Shown piece after piece: positions 20,956 to 31,629 of a stretch of DNA of 64,000 nucleotides. Source of the DNA: Symsagittifera roscoffensis (lineage: Eukaryota; Xenacoelomorpha; Acoela; Convolutidae). The notes below the pieces were generated by a model that saw only the letters and a program-made list of their open reading frames with translations, searched no databases and was not told the origin of the DNA. Every line of letters begins with the position of its first letter. Within the stretch, counting starts at the first letter, position 1. The position numbers and the translations under genes are program-made. Where the stretch lies: contig NC_087066.1 in the NCBI RefSeq assembly GCF_963678635.1, positions 66,189,277 to 66,253,276 on the forward strand, given 5' to 3'.

Positions 20956-21569
20956 CGACGTTCAAGTGGTGGCTGCTGCATATTCACCACTAGACTCTAA
21001 GTTGATCGACTGAAACATGCTCGTATGTCCGTATCTAGGACTCATGTGAAGCTGACTTTAATTTGATTGTTCTTCTGCATGTCAAATAAACGCGACACTT
21101 TCTTCATTGGTATCTCCTGTATCTTCCTGTCCGAGGTTTTTGAGGTTTTGCTAGTCTCGTTACGGTAGCAGATCCTGTTTTTCTCACTTCTTTCGAGGAG
21201 AGCTCTACTCTGCCGGTTCATCGATTGTTCCATAGGGTGCTGTCACCCCGGATTCTGGCACACTCTTGTTGGCCACAATCCGCCAAGCCTATTCCACCAG
21301 CTGCTGCATGGTTCTTCACTAGCTGCTCCACCATTTCTACCGGGTGCTGTTGGGACTTGCATTTCTGTTGTCTGACACAATTCGCGCGGCGCCAGAATCT
21401 CCATCAGGGACTGCCCACAAGGAACACTCCCTGCGGTTAATGATCGTTCCATCGTTGCTAATTCTTGTCGTTCCGAACGCTCCTTATATTCCTGCCTCAA
21501 GCGTTCTATCTTCTCTACTTGATTCTTGTGACAAACATCAAACAGTCTTCTCCACTTATCTGTATCCTT
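20956..21569 (-). pseudogene. Coiled-coil and linker, copy 2 (element A)
   Basis: Copy of 14833-15445 with the same short Arg/Glu-rich frames (MRQEYKERSERQELATM) and a few substitutions. Confidence 0.45.
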
Positions 21570-22097
21570 TTAAGTTCTGACCATGATTTTTCTCACTCGG
21601 TCCAGCTCGTCCTTTGTTTCGTTCAGATTTTCCATCGTTTCATTCGTCTGTACTTCTTCTTTTTCCACTCTAGGTCTCTTGGCCGGCACCGCAGCTTTCA
21701 ATTGTGAGCTAAACGAGGCAGCCTCGCTACTCATTTCCTGATGGAAAAATCGATGTTTAGTCCTCAGACTGGGCCTAGGCCTGGCTGGGAGACGCATCTC
21801 TCCAGGCTTGTACATCCTTGTGGTACTCACACCGGGTTCGTGCGCAAAATCGCTTCCTGAGAGAGCTCCATTTCTCCATCGCATAACAAGGAGACTTTGG
21901 CGGTCCACCACTCCTTGCCCGCCGCAAGCCACCATCAGCAAGACTTCAGTGGGGCGATCCCCACGGTTTTTATGCCCTAGGATGTTGATCAGAGCAGCCG
22001 TCAACATGGTCACCTTCGGGTCATTCTGGGCATAATCTCTCTCCAGCAGCCTGCAAAAAAGCTCGTCTATGACTGGTCCTAGATCTGCATCCGCCAA
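21570..22097 (-). CDS. Conserved N-terminal helical domain of extra ORF, copy 2 (element A)
   Basis: A 175-residue frame nearly identical to 15446-15973, with GDRPTEVLL and MRWRNGALSGSD. This is the copy in the correct context: the macrodomain lies upstream at 22520-23112. The 420 bases between (22098-22519) are AT-rich and non-coding in appearance, as at the equivalent place in B, and could be an intron or a spacer. Confidence 0.6.
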   Translation of the reverse strand: MADADLGPVIDELFCRLLERDYAQNDPKVTMLTAALINILGHKNRGDRPTEVLLMVACGGQGVVDRQSLLVMRWRNGALSGSDFAHEPGVSTTRMYKPGEMRLPARPRPSLRTKHRFFHQEMSSEAASFSSQLKAAVPAKRPRVEKEEVQTNETMENLNETKDELDRVRKIMVRT

Positions 22098-22519
22098 AAC
22101 ATTTGTTGAGAAAAATTATTTTGAATATTGAATGCAATAAGTTGATTTCGCAAAGTTGAAGTTCAAAGACTAAATTGATCAATCAGGATCTAGAAATAAG
22201 ATTTTTACTATCATATCTGTCAACATTGCTCCAAAATCATATTAAAACTGACTTAAAAACAGTCAGATAAGCAGATTTTGATCTTAAGATACATTAAAAA
22301 TAAATTCAATCTAAAATCTTGGAAAGTCATCTAAGACTGGACAGTCCAAACTTTAAATCCATTCCTAAAATTATTGTTTGAGCATTCGTGATCACTAATC
22401 CTTCCAAACTCAAGATCCAAGATCCTTTTAACATAACAACATAACACTTTACACATAACACAACACATCCTACGCTCGACCTACACTCAACATATACTCA
22501 ATTAAAATTTCGTGTGTAA

Positions 22520-23112
22520 TTACACGTCTGTGTTTGTATCAGAAAATGTCACATCTATAAGCGCATACAATTCGCGAGGATGCACTATGCAGTCCACCTT
22601 GATTTGGGTCGTGCACCGGAGGTGAGAGTTCTTACACCCACTCTCCACCAAGAAGTCTTTCAGTCTTGTCAGGGATATAACCAAATCTTCAGGGTCTACA
22701 TGCTGCTTTTCACCAAGAAGCATAAGTACTTTTCTGGTAATTGCGAAGCCGCCGGAGGCAAAGCTGATATACCTACTATTCCTGGTCTTTTCTTCCACAA
22801 AAAATCTATGTTTTTACTTTTCCTCTTAAAATCTGCTGCTAGCGCTGTTCTAAAGCTCATGTCCGCGGTAACAGCCATCGCACACGTCCTATCTGTAAAT
22901 ATAAAATCATTATCTGTTAGTATTATGCTACTTCAGTATTCATTTGGCAAGTTAAAGTATGATTCTAGTACTCTCGATATGTCTGGTTCCTTAGGGCCTT
23001 CCTCTGTTTCTGCCTCTAGGTCGCCTGTTTATCTTGCACTTTTTAATTTCTTTATTTATAATTTTTCAGTGTGGGTAAATGCTACCCCCACTTCCCGGAC
23101 AAACATATCCAT
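22520..23112 (-). pseudogene. Macrodomain, TARG1/ALC1-like (element A)
   Basis: On the minus strand, after an ATG at 23104-23112 (MDMFVREVGVAFTH) and several stops, the core reads TCAMAVTADMS, ADFKRKSKNIDFLWKKRPG, SQLPEKYLCFLV, HVDPEDLVISLTRLKDFLVE and HPRELYALIDVTFSDT. Order and spacing fit the macrodomain fold of the TARG1/ALC1-like branch: a small-residue-Ala-Asp near the N-terminus, F-K(R/K) helix, G-(K/R)-Y-x-x-x-L(I/V) strand, then T/P-x-E/D-x-L-x-x-S/A-L, a long helix, and a final F-x-(D/E)-T-(D/N) before the last strand. Known members remove ADP-ribose from proteins. Frameshifted near 22730. Confidence 0.6.
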
Positions 23113-24231
23113 CGACGTCTCCGTCGATCGCATAACGGATATTAGGTTAAGGTTGGACGCAGGAAATGAGCAATTGCCTTTCCGGGGCCGACCAGGAAGG
23201 AGCATCTTTGTCATCCTTCATGTATTTCTCGCTCTCGCGATCTACGTCCTGAATCGTGACACTGGTTTCCTTTGGATCTGATGTCATTTCGTTCAGCCAC
23301 TCCCAGATGGCGCAGGTTCGTTAATACTTGTTCGTACGACTGCTGCTGCTCGTCGTCAAACTCCTTTACAGGTTTAGACCGATCGTCGATCCATTCCTTG
23401 CCTTGATCATCAACAATGTCCAAATCCTGTGACCCTGCTATCTCTTCTAGACCCACTAGGTCTTCAACTATCCTTTTCAGGTCTATCCTGTCCATTACGA
23501 AGTCCTCCCAGTATTGATTATGTTTCTTAGCGGGTCCTGTCTTGTCACTTTGTCTTATTTGCATTGAAAAGGGTAGATCCGGTTCAATGTTCTTGTGAAC
23601 CTCTATATGTCCTCTTCCGCATAGGGTAAGATTTCCTCATCCGCCTCAATTGTTTCAATAGGTTCCAGGTTTAGCGGTGGATATTTCCTTCTTCCAGCGC
23701 CTCATTACCATCATTCTTTTCCCTGGTACCTTTATCATTGACCTCGCAAGCAGGGTCCATCATCAGATAATCGCCCTCCTCAATATCTTGAGGTGAAGGA
23801 CAGTCCTCTGTTGATGGGTTGTGTGGTTAATTCTTTTCAAATTGCGCAGCTTGGCCGGTAGTTAGTCTGTAAAAACTTCCCTCTTGATGCACCGCCGTTC
23901 TATGAACGGTCGTCTCCACCTTTCAGAAGTTTTTTGTTCATTTCGGTGGTTTAACGTTCTGAAAAACCCACACGTAGTCTCCTACCGTGTAAGTTTTTGC
24001 AGCAGCTGTTTTCTTTTCAAACCTTTTCTTCTGCCTCGCCTGAGCTTGTTGCGTGTTGCGTCTCCATAAATCGTTCAGCTCTGGCTGACATCCGATTACA
24101 TCCATTACATATACTTGTGGCGATAAAACCTTTTCTTTTTTTTTAGATAAAAGAAAGTCAATGGCAAAGACTTTTCATGTCCATTAAACATCATGTGCAG
24201 ACAAACTCCTGAGGTGGAAGGCTGCGTACTG
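23113..24231 (-). pseudogene. Post-integrase linker (element A)
   Basis: The frame 23564-23211 contains YWEDFVMDRIDLKRIVEDLV and is rich in Asp, Glu and Gln. B's counterpart is YGEDFVVDRIVLSD at 36040-36110. No chromodomain signature is visible. 23565-24231 holds broken coding sequence and no further motif. Confidence 0.45.
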
Positions 24232-24992
24232 TTATAAGCTCCCATCACTTGTGGGATATAGGTATAGATCACGATATCTATCCCAATCAGCCATACATCG
24301 GGAACAAAACAACCTCAACATCGACACCAGAGTTCGGTTTTGTCTTTTCACTAAGCCGTTTGTTTGGGGATGATACGTCGTGGAATGAGCTTGAGCTACT
24401 TGAGAACGTCTCATGAGCTCCTTAGTAAGTTCTCCTACAAAAGCTGTTCCATTGTCCGATTGGAATGTCATTGGACATCCATGTCTTGCTATCCATGTAT
24501 TGATCAGATGATCGAATGTCTCTTCGGCTGAGGCAGTTATGCAGGGTACGGCCTCTGCATACTTTTTGAAGTGATCGATCATCACTAGAATCTGATTTTA
24601 GCTACTGTCTGTCATACAATACTTCTGCTGATCGATCTTCACTACCTCATTGAACTCTTTTGACTCGCGTTGTATTTGTATAGGACCTTGTCCTCCTCTC
24701 TCCGTTTGCTTGCAACGATCATATCCCTGTTCAGATATCACCTTCCCTCTTTCTGCGTATAGCATACTCTCAAGTTTCCGTATATATCCTCCTCCATATC
24801 TCCTTTGTCTGGTGCCCCATTTTCGATCCACCTTTTCAAGTTACTTATCATGTGGTCATTTCCCTGAGCTCTTAGTAAGTCCGAGGGTCTGTATCCCGCC
24901 TTCAAATATGTCTTCATGACCCTCAAGTGACCGTTTAGCTGATCGGGCTGATGCACGTCATCTACCGTCTTAATACACCAAATTTTTGCCAA
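24232..24992 (-). pseudogene. Integrase, Ty3/Gypsy type, DDE core (element A)
   Basis: The pre-integrase part PLAKIWCIKTVDDVHQPDQL (24992-24738) is followed by NRDMIVASKRREEDKVLYKYN. The HHCC zinc region is then deleted relative to B. The core is VMIDHFKKYAEAVPC, TFQSDNGTAFVGELTKELM and TTYHPQTNGLVKRQNRT. The two Asp residues are present. The position normally held by the catalytic Glu before RQNR is Lys (codon complementary to 24346-24348). Role in the family: insertion of cDNA into host DNA. This copy is inactive on two counts. Confidence 0.85.
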
Positions 24993-25753
24993 TGGCTCTC
25001 TCTCTCTTGTTTGAACGGCTGAAAATCAGTCCTGACTGACTCTTTCCGCGGTTAAAGGCTCATCGAACATTTTGATACCGCTTTCATCTCCAGGTCATCT
25101 GCCGCGTTATCAAAGACTTCCTCACTCTGGATCAGGTGGCTCTGTCATTCCGCTGGATTGACACAGCCGAATCCTCCGGCGAGCGAAAGAAAGAACATTA
25201 ATGTTTTTAATCAAGAACTAATCACAAAAAAGAGGGTCGGAATATTCTAGGTAAATTTTTAAAAACTTGAATTGCGGCGGAATATTTCTGATAAATCCAG
25301 AAAGTAGCCAAATTTGGCAGAAAACGGACAGAAAAACAGAACAACCGAAGTGACCAGTGAAAAACGGTCAAGAAAAAACAGAAGAAAAAACGAAGTCTCT
25401 TATCGTGACGATCACGCACGATAACACATTAGTGGAAGCCAAAAAGAAGAAAGGAGGCTTCAGTGGATAGCAGGAAGGATCAGTATTCTCCTCAGCCACG
25501 AAGTTGGAGAAATAACAACGTTACTTCTTGAACAGCACGGAATCGGAGGCCCGGCGCCCAGAGACTGTTATATTATGAGAGACTGTGATAAACTGACTTT
25601 TTAGCTTCTTTAATGCCCTGAACGATTGTTTGTTATTTTGGAGCATGAGTAGCTAGGAAGAGGACAGGGTCAATCTATCTTCAATGGATATAGTATGTAA
25701 CTGTCACTAAAAACATAATAATAGGATATTCGAGACGTGTTTTTAATAGCAAT

Positions 25754-25787
25754 CACGTAGTCTGGGGATGCGAGACCCAGCTATGTG
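25754..25787 (+). other. Conserved LTR hairpin 2
   Basis: CACGTAG pairs with CTATGTG (one G-T), and CTGGG pairs with CCCAG around GATGCGAGA. A TGTTTTTAATAG block precedes it, and hairpin 1 (ATCTATCTTCAATGGAT) lies about 70 bases upstream. Confidence 0.6.
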
Positions 25788-27124
25788 TTTGTCTTCGCAT
25801 GAAAAAGAGAGCTGATCAAAAGTTGTTTGGCTGATGGCCTAAAAATGGTAACTTTTTACTTAGCCCTAAACAGACCAGAAAATCAACTGGCTAGGTCTAG
25901 ACGGTGAAAAACGAGTAGATTTTAGGTAACTGACGCCGGCCAGTCGTCAATATGTGCTTTTTTTACGCTACGTCACTATGTAGTAATTAAGCGAATGTTA
26001 CATAGACGTTTTTATAGCGCTCCTGAGTGGGCCTGTTTAAGGCAAAAGACCATCATAATCACCAAACGTTTCAGCGACAAACCCTCCGCTCCTGGTGTGT
26101 GACCGAGTTAGAGGCCTTAATGTCCTGTATTGTACTAGGGGGAAGGTACTGACCCTCCGCCTGGTACTATTTAGCTTTTTGACTTAGTTAAGACCAAAAA
26201 TTCCGGGGGCCGGAGGGTTGAGCGCGAAGTCTAGAGCCCGCTTATCCCAAGGCCCTTGGACCAAAAACCATTAAAGAGCAAGCGCAAAAACCAAACAAAA
26301 ATAGCGTATAACGAAGAAAAAAAACAAACACAAAAATGCTACTACGTAGTTCGAACCCCCTAACTAAAGAAACCGCGCAGAAAAATACCTAGTAGAATTT
26401 GGGGAAAATAGAATTATTTCGATTAAAATTTTTGTAATTTTTCCGAATTAAGACATTATATTTTGAGAATCAAGTTTTTGAGTTCTTAGAGTTGGAGCGA
26501 TAGATTTTTTTGCGTTAGGAGCGTGCTAGCACAACAATCTAGGTTGCTGGGGCAATTTTTGAGTAACCCTCCGATTTGCTCCGTGGATAGAGCTAGAGAC
26601 TTAATGATTGGAAAAGGAAGGAATCGGAGGGCCCAAATTTGAGAGTTTTTGGCCAAATTTTTTTTCCAAACCATTTTTGGTCCAATTTTTTACTTTTTTC
26701 CAGTGCCGTACAGAGCTAATACGCTCATTGCAAGAATTTTAGGCATTTTCAGTAAGAAATGCGGAAAAAGTCTCTGAGAACCCCTATAGGTGGTGAAAAA
26801 AAGCCAACTTAACGAACGCGTTTTTGGTGATTTCTCAAAGACTAGCCATTGGATTGGAATAATTTTGATACCATAAGTCGATGCTTTTGACCATTTTTCT
26901 GAATTGCAACCGTTTTTAGGTTGGTAATTTCAGGAGAGAAAATTTTTTTATAGAATTTGTTAGTTCGGAGGGTCCAACTTTTAGCGAACCCTCCGAGCGG
27001 CAGAAATTTTTTTAAAATCACATTTTTATCCTCTTGGGAGGGTTGACTGAGTCGGTCAACCTAGTTTTAAGTAAGTTAGACTGCAATCGAAGGCTTTGTA
27101 GCGGTGAAATTATCTGTTTATTTT

Positions 27125-27545
27125 GTGATTTTTGGGGAACCCTCCGTAGCAGCCCTCCGGAGTCAGCTAAGCCTCTTAGCAACCGTCCTTAGCAGAAATT
27201 TTTCACCCAACCCTCCGAGACGATTAAAATAACCCCCAGAGTGAATTTAACTTGTTTTGACTCTTTTTGAGACCAGCAGGAACCCCCTTAAGGCGAAACT
27301 TGAAAAATATAGAATTTTGAGGGTACCCTCCGAAGTAACCCTCCGGTGTGACTTAAACCTCTTATTGACCCTCCTTAGTGAATTAAGAGGGGCCGTCCGA
27401 AGCAACCTAGTTGTTAAGGTACCCTTCGAGGTAACCCTCCGAGGTAACCCTCCGAGGTAACCCTCCGAGGTAACCCTCCGAAGTGACTTAGGCCCTTTAA
27501 CAACCCTCCTTAGTGAAAATTTGGAGGTTCCCTCCGGGACAATTT
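27125..27545 (+). repeat. CCCTCCG minisatellite in B LTR
   Basis: Repeated AACCCTCCGAGGT units. A compact run of about 12-14-bp units lies at 27424-27482 (GTAACCCTCCGAG), and looser copies lie on both sides. Homologous to 12325-12745. Confidence 0.8.
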
Positions 27546-27717
27546 AAAGATCCTTAGATATCCTTTTGAGGTCTAAATAGAAGGTCGACTACTTACGAGA
27601 CGTGTATATTGGGAGAATAGTGGCCCAGTTGACCCAGAGATTCGCGATTAACTTTGGATTTTAAATCGGGCTCATCAAAAGTATCCGAACAAATTCTTTT
27701 GATTGTGGTTTTGGTTG

Positions 27718-28010
27718 TGTGGTTGCCTTGAGCTACTTAATAGGAGGGCGCGGGCAATCCAGGAACACATAAAAGAAGGCCTCGGTGAGTTTATTAGACA
27801 AGACAAACTCATTTGAGAAGACAAAGTTGTTCCCTACTCTCGTGCACTCGGAGCTGTCCGGATGTGGTAGAGCTTTTGCTTAGTTTCTAGATATTTTTGA
27901 TCAAGAGGTTGCCTTGAGCTACGTAGTAGCACAGCTCGGGCAATCGCAGGACAAATAAAAGAAGACCTCGGTGAGCGTATTAGATAGGACACACTCACTT
28001 GAGAAGACGG
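27718..28010 (+). repeat. Duplicated leader block
   Basis: GGTTGCCTTGAGCTAC through TTGAGAAGAC occurs twice, at about 27720-27823 and 27907-28008, with about 80-85% identity by eye and a period near 188 bp. The A LTR has one related block near 55050 (minus strand). Confidence 0.65.
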
Positions 28011-28451
28011 TGATCTGGGCTTTGTTCTTCTGGGGTGTTCCAATCGAAGCAAGTCTTTTTCTCTAAGGCTAAGTTTTATTTATCTGTTACTGAAACCATC
28101 AATGCTCTTTTATAAAATATTTGTCTGATTTTAAACAAAGCATTGATTTTATACATCTATAGCGGTAAAGTGATACTGAACAAAAAGACGCTGTCACCTA
28201 TAGGATATTCTTATCTGATTATCAATTTTGTTTTTATTTTTAGTTATAGTATCTTGTGAAGTTTTGTGATACTATCATACTAGGTGACTGAGTGGAATTG
28301 GTAACAACTTAACGCTGAGCAGGCCTTGTGTGTAATTTTAGCTGAGTCCTTAGTAGCATCTCTAAGAGATTGGAGGGATATTTTTGATATTGAAGGAGTT
28401 GAGTAGGCACGCTTAGGCAAGTTTTTCAAATTTATTTTTGTAGTTTGTGCA

Positions 28452-28468
28452 TTGGCGTCACAAGAATT
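28452..28468 (+). promoter_or_regulatory. Putative primer binding site
   Basis: TTGGCGTCACAAGAATT follows the proposed LTR end. TGGCGTCAC would pair with a tRNA 3' end reading GTGACGCCA, which has the needed CCA. The A element has TTGACGTCAATAG at the same place, where TGG has become TGA. I cannot name the tRNA. This is inference from position. Confidence 0.4.
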
Positions 28469-28483
28469 TTTTTTTCACAAAAC

Positions 28484-29140
28484 ATGCTGCGTAGAGACTC
28501 GCTAGGAGAAACAGCTAAGATTCCCAGGCTGAGGTTTAGATCACGGCGTAGCCAATCCTCGATTAGTAGCATCACGTACGTTTTTGCTTGTGAAGCAGCA
28601 AGTGAAGGTCATAGTGATATTTCAGTGAGCGGAAGGAAACTAAGAAGTGAGAAGAATCGAGATGGTAAGGAAGAACGGGACGCCGAGGCCGGAGCGGCTA
28701 TCGCGACGCCAACTGACCCCTTGAAGGAGCAAGTGAGCAAGCACTAATCCGACCCGACCACCACCATCGCGAGGACCTGGAAGAGCCTGGCGAAGCACCT
28801 GAGCGGGAAGAAACTGGGGAAACTCAAGAGCCCTCTGAGCGTTCCGAGGTAGGAATACGAGAGGAACTGTTGTTTAAGGGGCAGTCTAAATCAGAGACAA
28901 AGGCATTAGTCGGATAAAGGAACAATCGTTTGCAGTCAAGCAGGGCAAGAACGCGATGATGTCGAGCATAATTCCAAGAGAAGAGCAACCAAGTTCAAAA
29001 GCGAAAAGAAGCTTCAAGACGATGTACGATGAGCGCATGACGTCGCTCCGATTTGATGAATTGTCCTCTGGATATGACAGTCTAGTGCTGATGCACTCGG
29101 ACATGGACTTCACACCTAGCCCGAGACAGGAGGAGAGCAA
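28484..29140 (+). pseudogene. Gag N-terminal region (element B)
   Basis: The ATG at 28484 lies 32 bases after the PBS-like site, after a T-rich run, and is my chosen start. Sequence MLRRDSLGETAKIPRLRFRS is basic, then becomes Glu/Lys/Arg-rich and reaches a stop at 28745. Broken coding sequence continues to about 29140. Matrix-like position; no catalytic motif expected. Confidence 0.5.
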
Positions 29141-29308
29141 CTAAGCGTCGTCTGACTCGCCAATTAGACCAATGTCAGATGGGATAACGGTGGGAGCATC
29201 GCCGTCATACGACAGGCTGATGATCTCGATTGGCACACAGATGAGTGGTGCATCGTCGAGTACCCGGCTGCAACCTCAATTGACGTCATCGTCCTGGGTC
29301 TTACCCCA

Positions 29309-29944
29309 ATGCTGAAAACGGCTAGCGACTTGAGTGACATGTTTGCCGGTGTAATGACAGGCCTTGAAGAACTACGACACGATATGACCAAGAGGATGGA
29401 TCTAGTCAAAGAAATAGTACAAAAAGGCCAGGAAAGATTGAGAGACGAGCTGATAGATCTGAAGTCACAAGCGAGAATTGATCATACCCAGCTGATTCGG
29501 GACACCGATCAGTGCCTGGCGGAAAACTTGGCGCTGGCGAGCAAGGAGTCACAAGAAAGGGACGTTTAAATGACGAGAGAGATCGAAAGATTATTGAACG
29601 ATCACGACAAAACCTACGCTCACACGATGACTAACCTGGAGAAAAGGTTAGATGCCAAGGCTGACATTATGATGCGGAAGCTTGATGAGATCTTGAGCAG
29701 TGGCAACCGGGAGAATTGTCACGCTCCAACGGAGGACTCACGCCAAACGACTGACGGGGCGGAGCCCCCGGTTATGCAGGGGCTCAGCCGAGATCAAGAA
29801 CCAGTTTTGAATCTAACCACAGGGAGAGACCCAGGACAGACCCGTCGAGGGCGGGTCGGACGAATCCGGCCCCGCCAGAGGCGGAAGCGACGTCGGGGGC
29901 ACAGACATCGACAGTGCCACAAGTCAGATTGGTGCCAGATCTGA
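29309..29944 (+). pseudogene. Gag coiled-coil region (element B)
   Basis: Two frames are separated by TAA 29567-29569 and immediately restart at ATG 29570: DLVKEIVQKGQERLRDELID and REIERLLNDHDKTYAHTMTN with LEKRLDAKADIMMRKLDEIL. Heptad-like, strongly charged. Element A has the matching TREAEEKEERLRGDLEQLRS at 54013-54219. The end of the frame is Arg/Gly-rich. Confidence 0.6.
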
Positions 29945-29959
29945 CTACCATCTCACAGG

Positions 29960-30543
29960 ACACTACGATGTACGCTTCGATATTTGAGCCTTTAAATAGA
30001 TCTCTCAAAAAATTCATCGCCAAACTCTCGAAGTCAACCGAGAGAGGAGAGAGGTCAAGAAGGACACTCAAAAAGTCGAAATCATAGAATGACGAATCAG
30101 ATGACTGCATCGACACCTGGACAGAGGTGATGAAGTTACATTTTGAGGAAGAGAATCTCTCCAAGAAATAGGAATGCAGCGCAGTGACGAGCAATCTAGA
30201 GGGCACTGACCTAAGCTGTGTGATGGCGAAAAAGACTAATGAACGAGACAGCGCTCGCAAAATATTCGACACCTTGCTGAACCTCTTCGGCTCGGGTGTA
30301 CAGGGTCATCAAGCTATTTTGAAGTTTGAAAAGAGGCGTCAAAAAGATGACGAATCCAATGACAAGTTTTTGGATAACCTCGATTTACTCAGAAGGAGAA
30401 GCTACCCTGACGAGAGGATATCGAAGCGGAACTTGGCTACTGTCTCAAAATTCATGGAAGGAGTAAAAAGTGATGAGCTAAAAACCATGTTAGCCACACA
30501 CTTCACCCTATCGCTGGATCAAGTGCAAAAACCCGATGATTAG
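29960..30543 (+). pseudogene. Gag capsid domain (element B)
   Basis: Contains SIFEPLNRSLKKFIAKLS, CIDTWTEVMKLHFEEENLS, ECSAVTSNLEGTDLSCVMAK, IFDTLLNLFG, VQGHQAILKFEKRRQKDDES and FLDNLDLLRRRSYPDE. The W-x3-M-x2-F and (L/F)-x(4)-F spacing fits the retrotransposon gag family. Two in-frame stops (TAG 30085-30087 and 30169-30171) interrupt it. Element A 53287-53652 is the counterpart. Confidence 0.75.
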
Positions 30544-30546
30544 CGC

Positions 30547-30975
30547 ATGAAGTTGCGTGAATACTTGCTCATCGATACAGCAATTACCGGCTGCTACAGT
30601 GGAACAAATCGATACAGCAATTACGGCAGCTACAGTGGAACAAATACTGGCGGGAATTCCAGTTGGTATAGACCCCGTGACGACATGGATAAGAGGAGGT
30701 CATGTGCGAATTGTGGTTCGATGGATCACCATGTTTCAGCCTGCTCTACTTACAAACAAAATATGAAGGTGATAAGATACTTTCTCGACGACGGTGATGC
30801 AACCGAGGATAACCATAAAGAGTATTAGAGAGGGCTCATAATGAAATATGGACCGAGATGCTTTTTCTGTAATTTGGAGGGACATTTCAAGTCGAATTGC
30901 ACTCATTTCTGGGATGCAGTAGCGGACGCGAAGCATTACCGCCATGAAGAGGCACTTTCGGGGTCAAGGCTAGTC
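30547..30975 (+). pseudogene. Gag nucleocapsid with two CCHC zinc knuckles (element B)
   Basis: Knuckle 1 is CANCGSMDHHVSAC (30703-30744) and knuckle 2 is CFFCNLEGHFKSNC (30859-30900); both fit C-x2-C-x4-H-x4-C exactly. Such motifs bind nucleic acid and package the RNA. A Ser/Tyr/Asn/Gly-rich stretch with a short internal repeat (YSGTNRYSNYGS, YSGTNTGGNS) precedes them. A TAG at 30826-30828 falls between the knuckles. Confidence 0.85.
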
Positions 30976-31045
30976 GAGCCCGCCTAATGAATGAGCCGAA
31001 TCACGGAAGAAAGAGGGGAGAACAGGCACATTCACAACCATTAGG

Positions 31046-31626
31046 GTGAGGACCTTACCAGATGAGAAGATTGCCTCGAGCCTGGAAGTAGAGTCAGCCG
31101 GAGCGCTCAAAGATGAGTATGGCCCAGCGGCACGGACCGCATTACAGAATGTTCAACAGGAATTGACCACCAAAGAGGTTGAGCAATGGGCAAGCTCAGA
31201 GTTAGAAAAACAGAGCTGCGAGAGAATTTTGACATTCTAGGAAGAACAACGAAAGAAGAGGACAACCAGGAACCCAGGAAGCAGGGTCTGACATTGAATG
31301 TCATCTCGGGAAAGACCTTCGGCATGACAAGAGAGGGGACGAAAATAATGTCGATCTTGTCGGTCGCGGGCCATCAGGGGGTGAAGAACTTGAGCGAGCC
31401 GACCGACATCACGGCAGTACACCTGGACATCTACGCGGACCACCTGAGACAGAAAGACACCAAACTGGATTCTAGGGCAGTGAGAGAAATGCTCACAACA
31501 GGTGGACCGAGGCTAATGAAAGTAGGTGGACACTACATTGAAGTTTATGGCCCATATCTAATTCTCATGAACGTGGACGGCATAAGCATTTACACTAAAG
31601 TTCACGTGACCGTTGCAAGTGAATAG
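31046..31626 (+). pseudogene. Gag-protease connecting region (element B)
   Basis: Frames 31046-31240 and 31186-31626 carry KDEYGPAARTALQNVQQELT and LDIYADHLRQKDTKLDSRAV, then GGPRLMKVGGHYIEVYGPYL. Element A has DYKAAARDALNRVQQELATI and LDIYADYLGQAEPRTESRVL. Conserved but of unknown function. It ends at TAG 31624-31626, just before protease. Confidence 0.5.
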
Positions 31627-31629
31627 GTA

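Larger units (their letters stand above)
13078..25140 (-). mobile_element. Element A, distal part: integrase through extra domains (minus strand)
   Basis: Reading from 25140 down: pre-integrase and integrase (24992-24232), linker (23564-23211), macrodomain (23112-22520), conserved helical domain (22097-21570), coiled coil, SGNH domain, GVDWL linker, second SGNH-like domain, LNW domain and charged C-terminal part (16301). It is interrupted at 25140 by the start of element B's LTR. The missing upstream half of A is found at 49710-57544. The left part (13078-16149) is a second copy of the 19201-22273 block. The C-terminal second module (Cys cluster, EYPCHCLAQ) is absent. Confidence 0.8.
25141..28451 (+). 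repeat. 5' LTR of element B (about 3.3 kb)
   Basis: The left edge is set by similarity with 47041 (TGTGCCATTCCGCCGG versus TCTGTCATTCCGCTGG) and by the end of element A coding sequence. The right edge is proposed at TTTGTGCA (28451), directly before TTGGCGTCACAAG, because A shows ACACCCA before ATTGACGTCAATAG at the same place near gag. It contains hairpins 1 and 2, the CCCTCCG minisatellite and a duplicated leader block. No LTR-encoded protein. The length agrees with the A LTR (about 3.28 kb). Confidence 0.6.
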
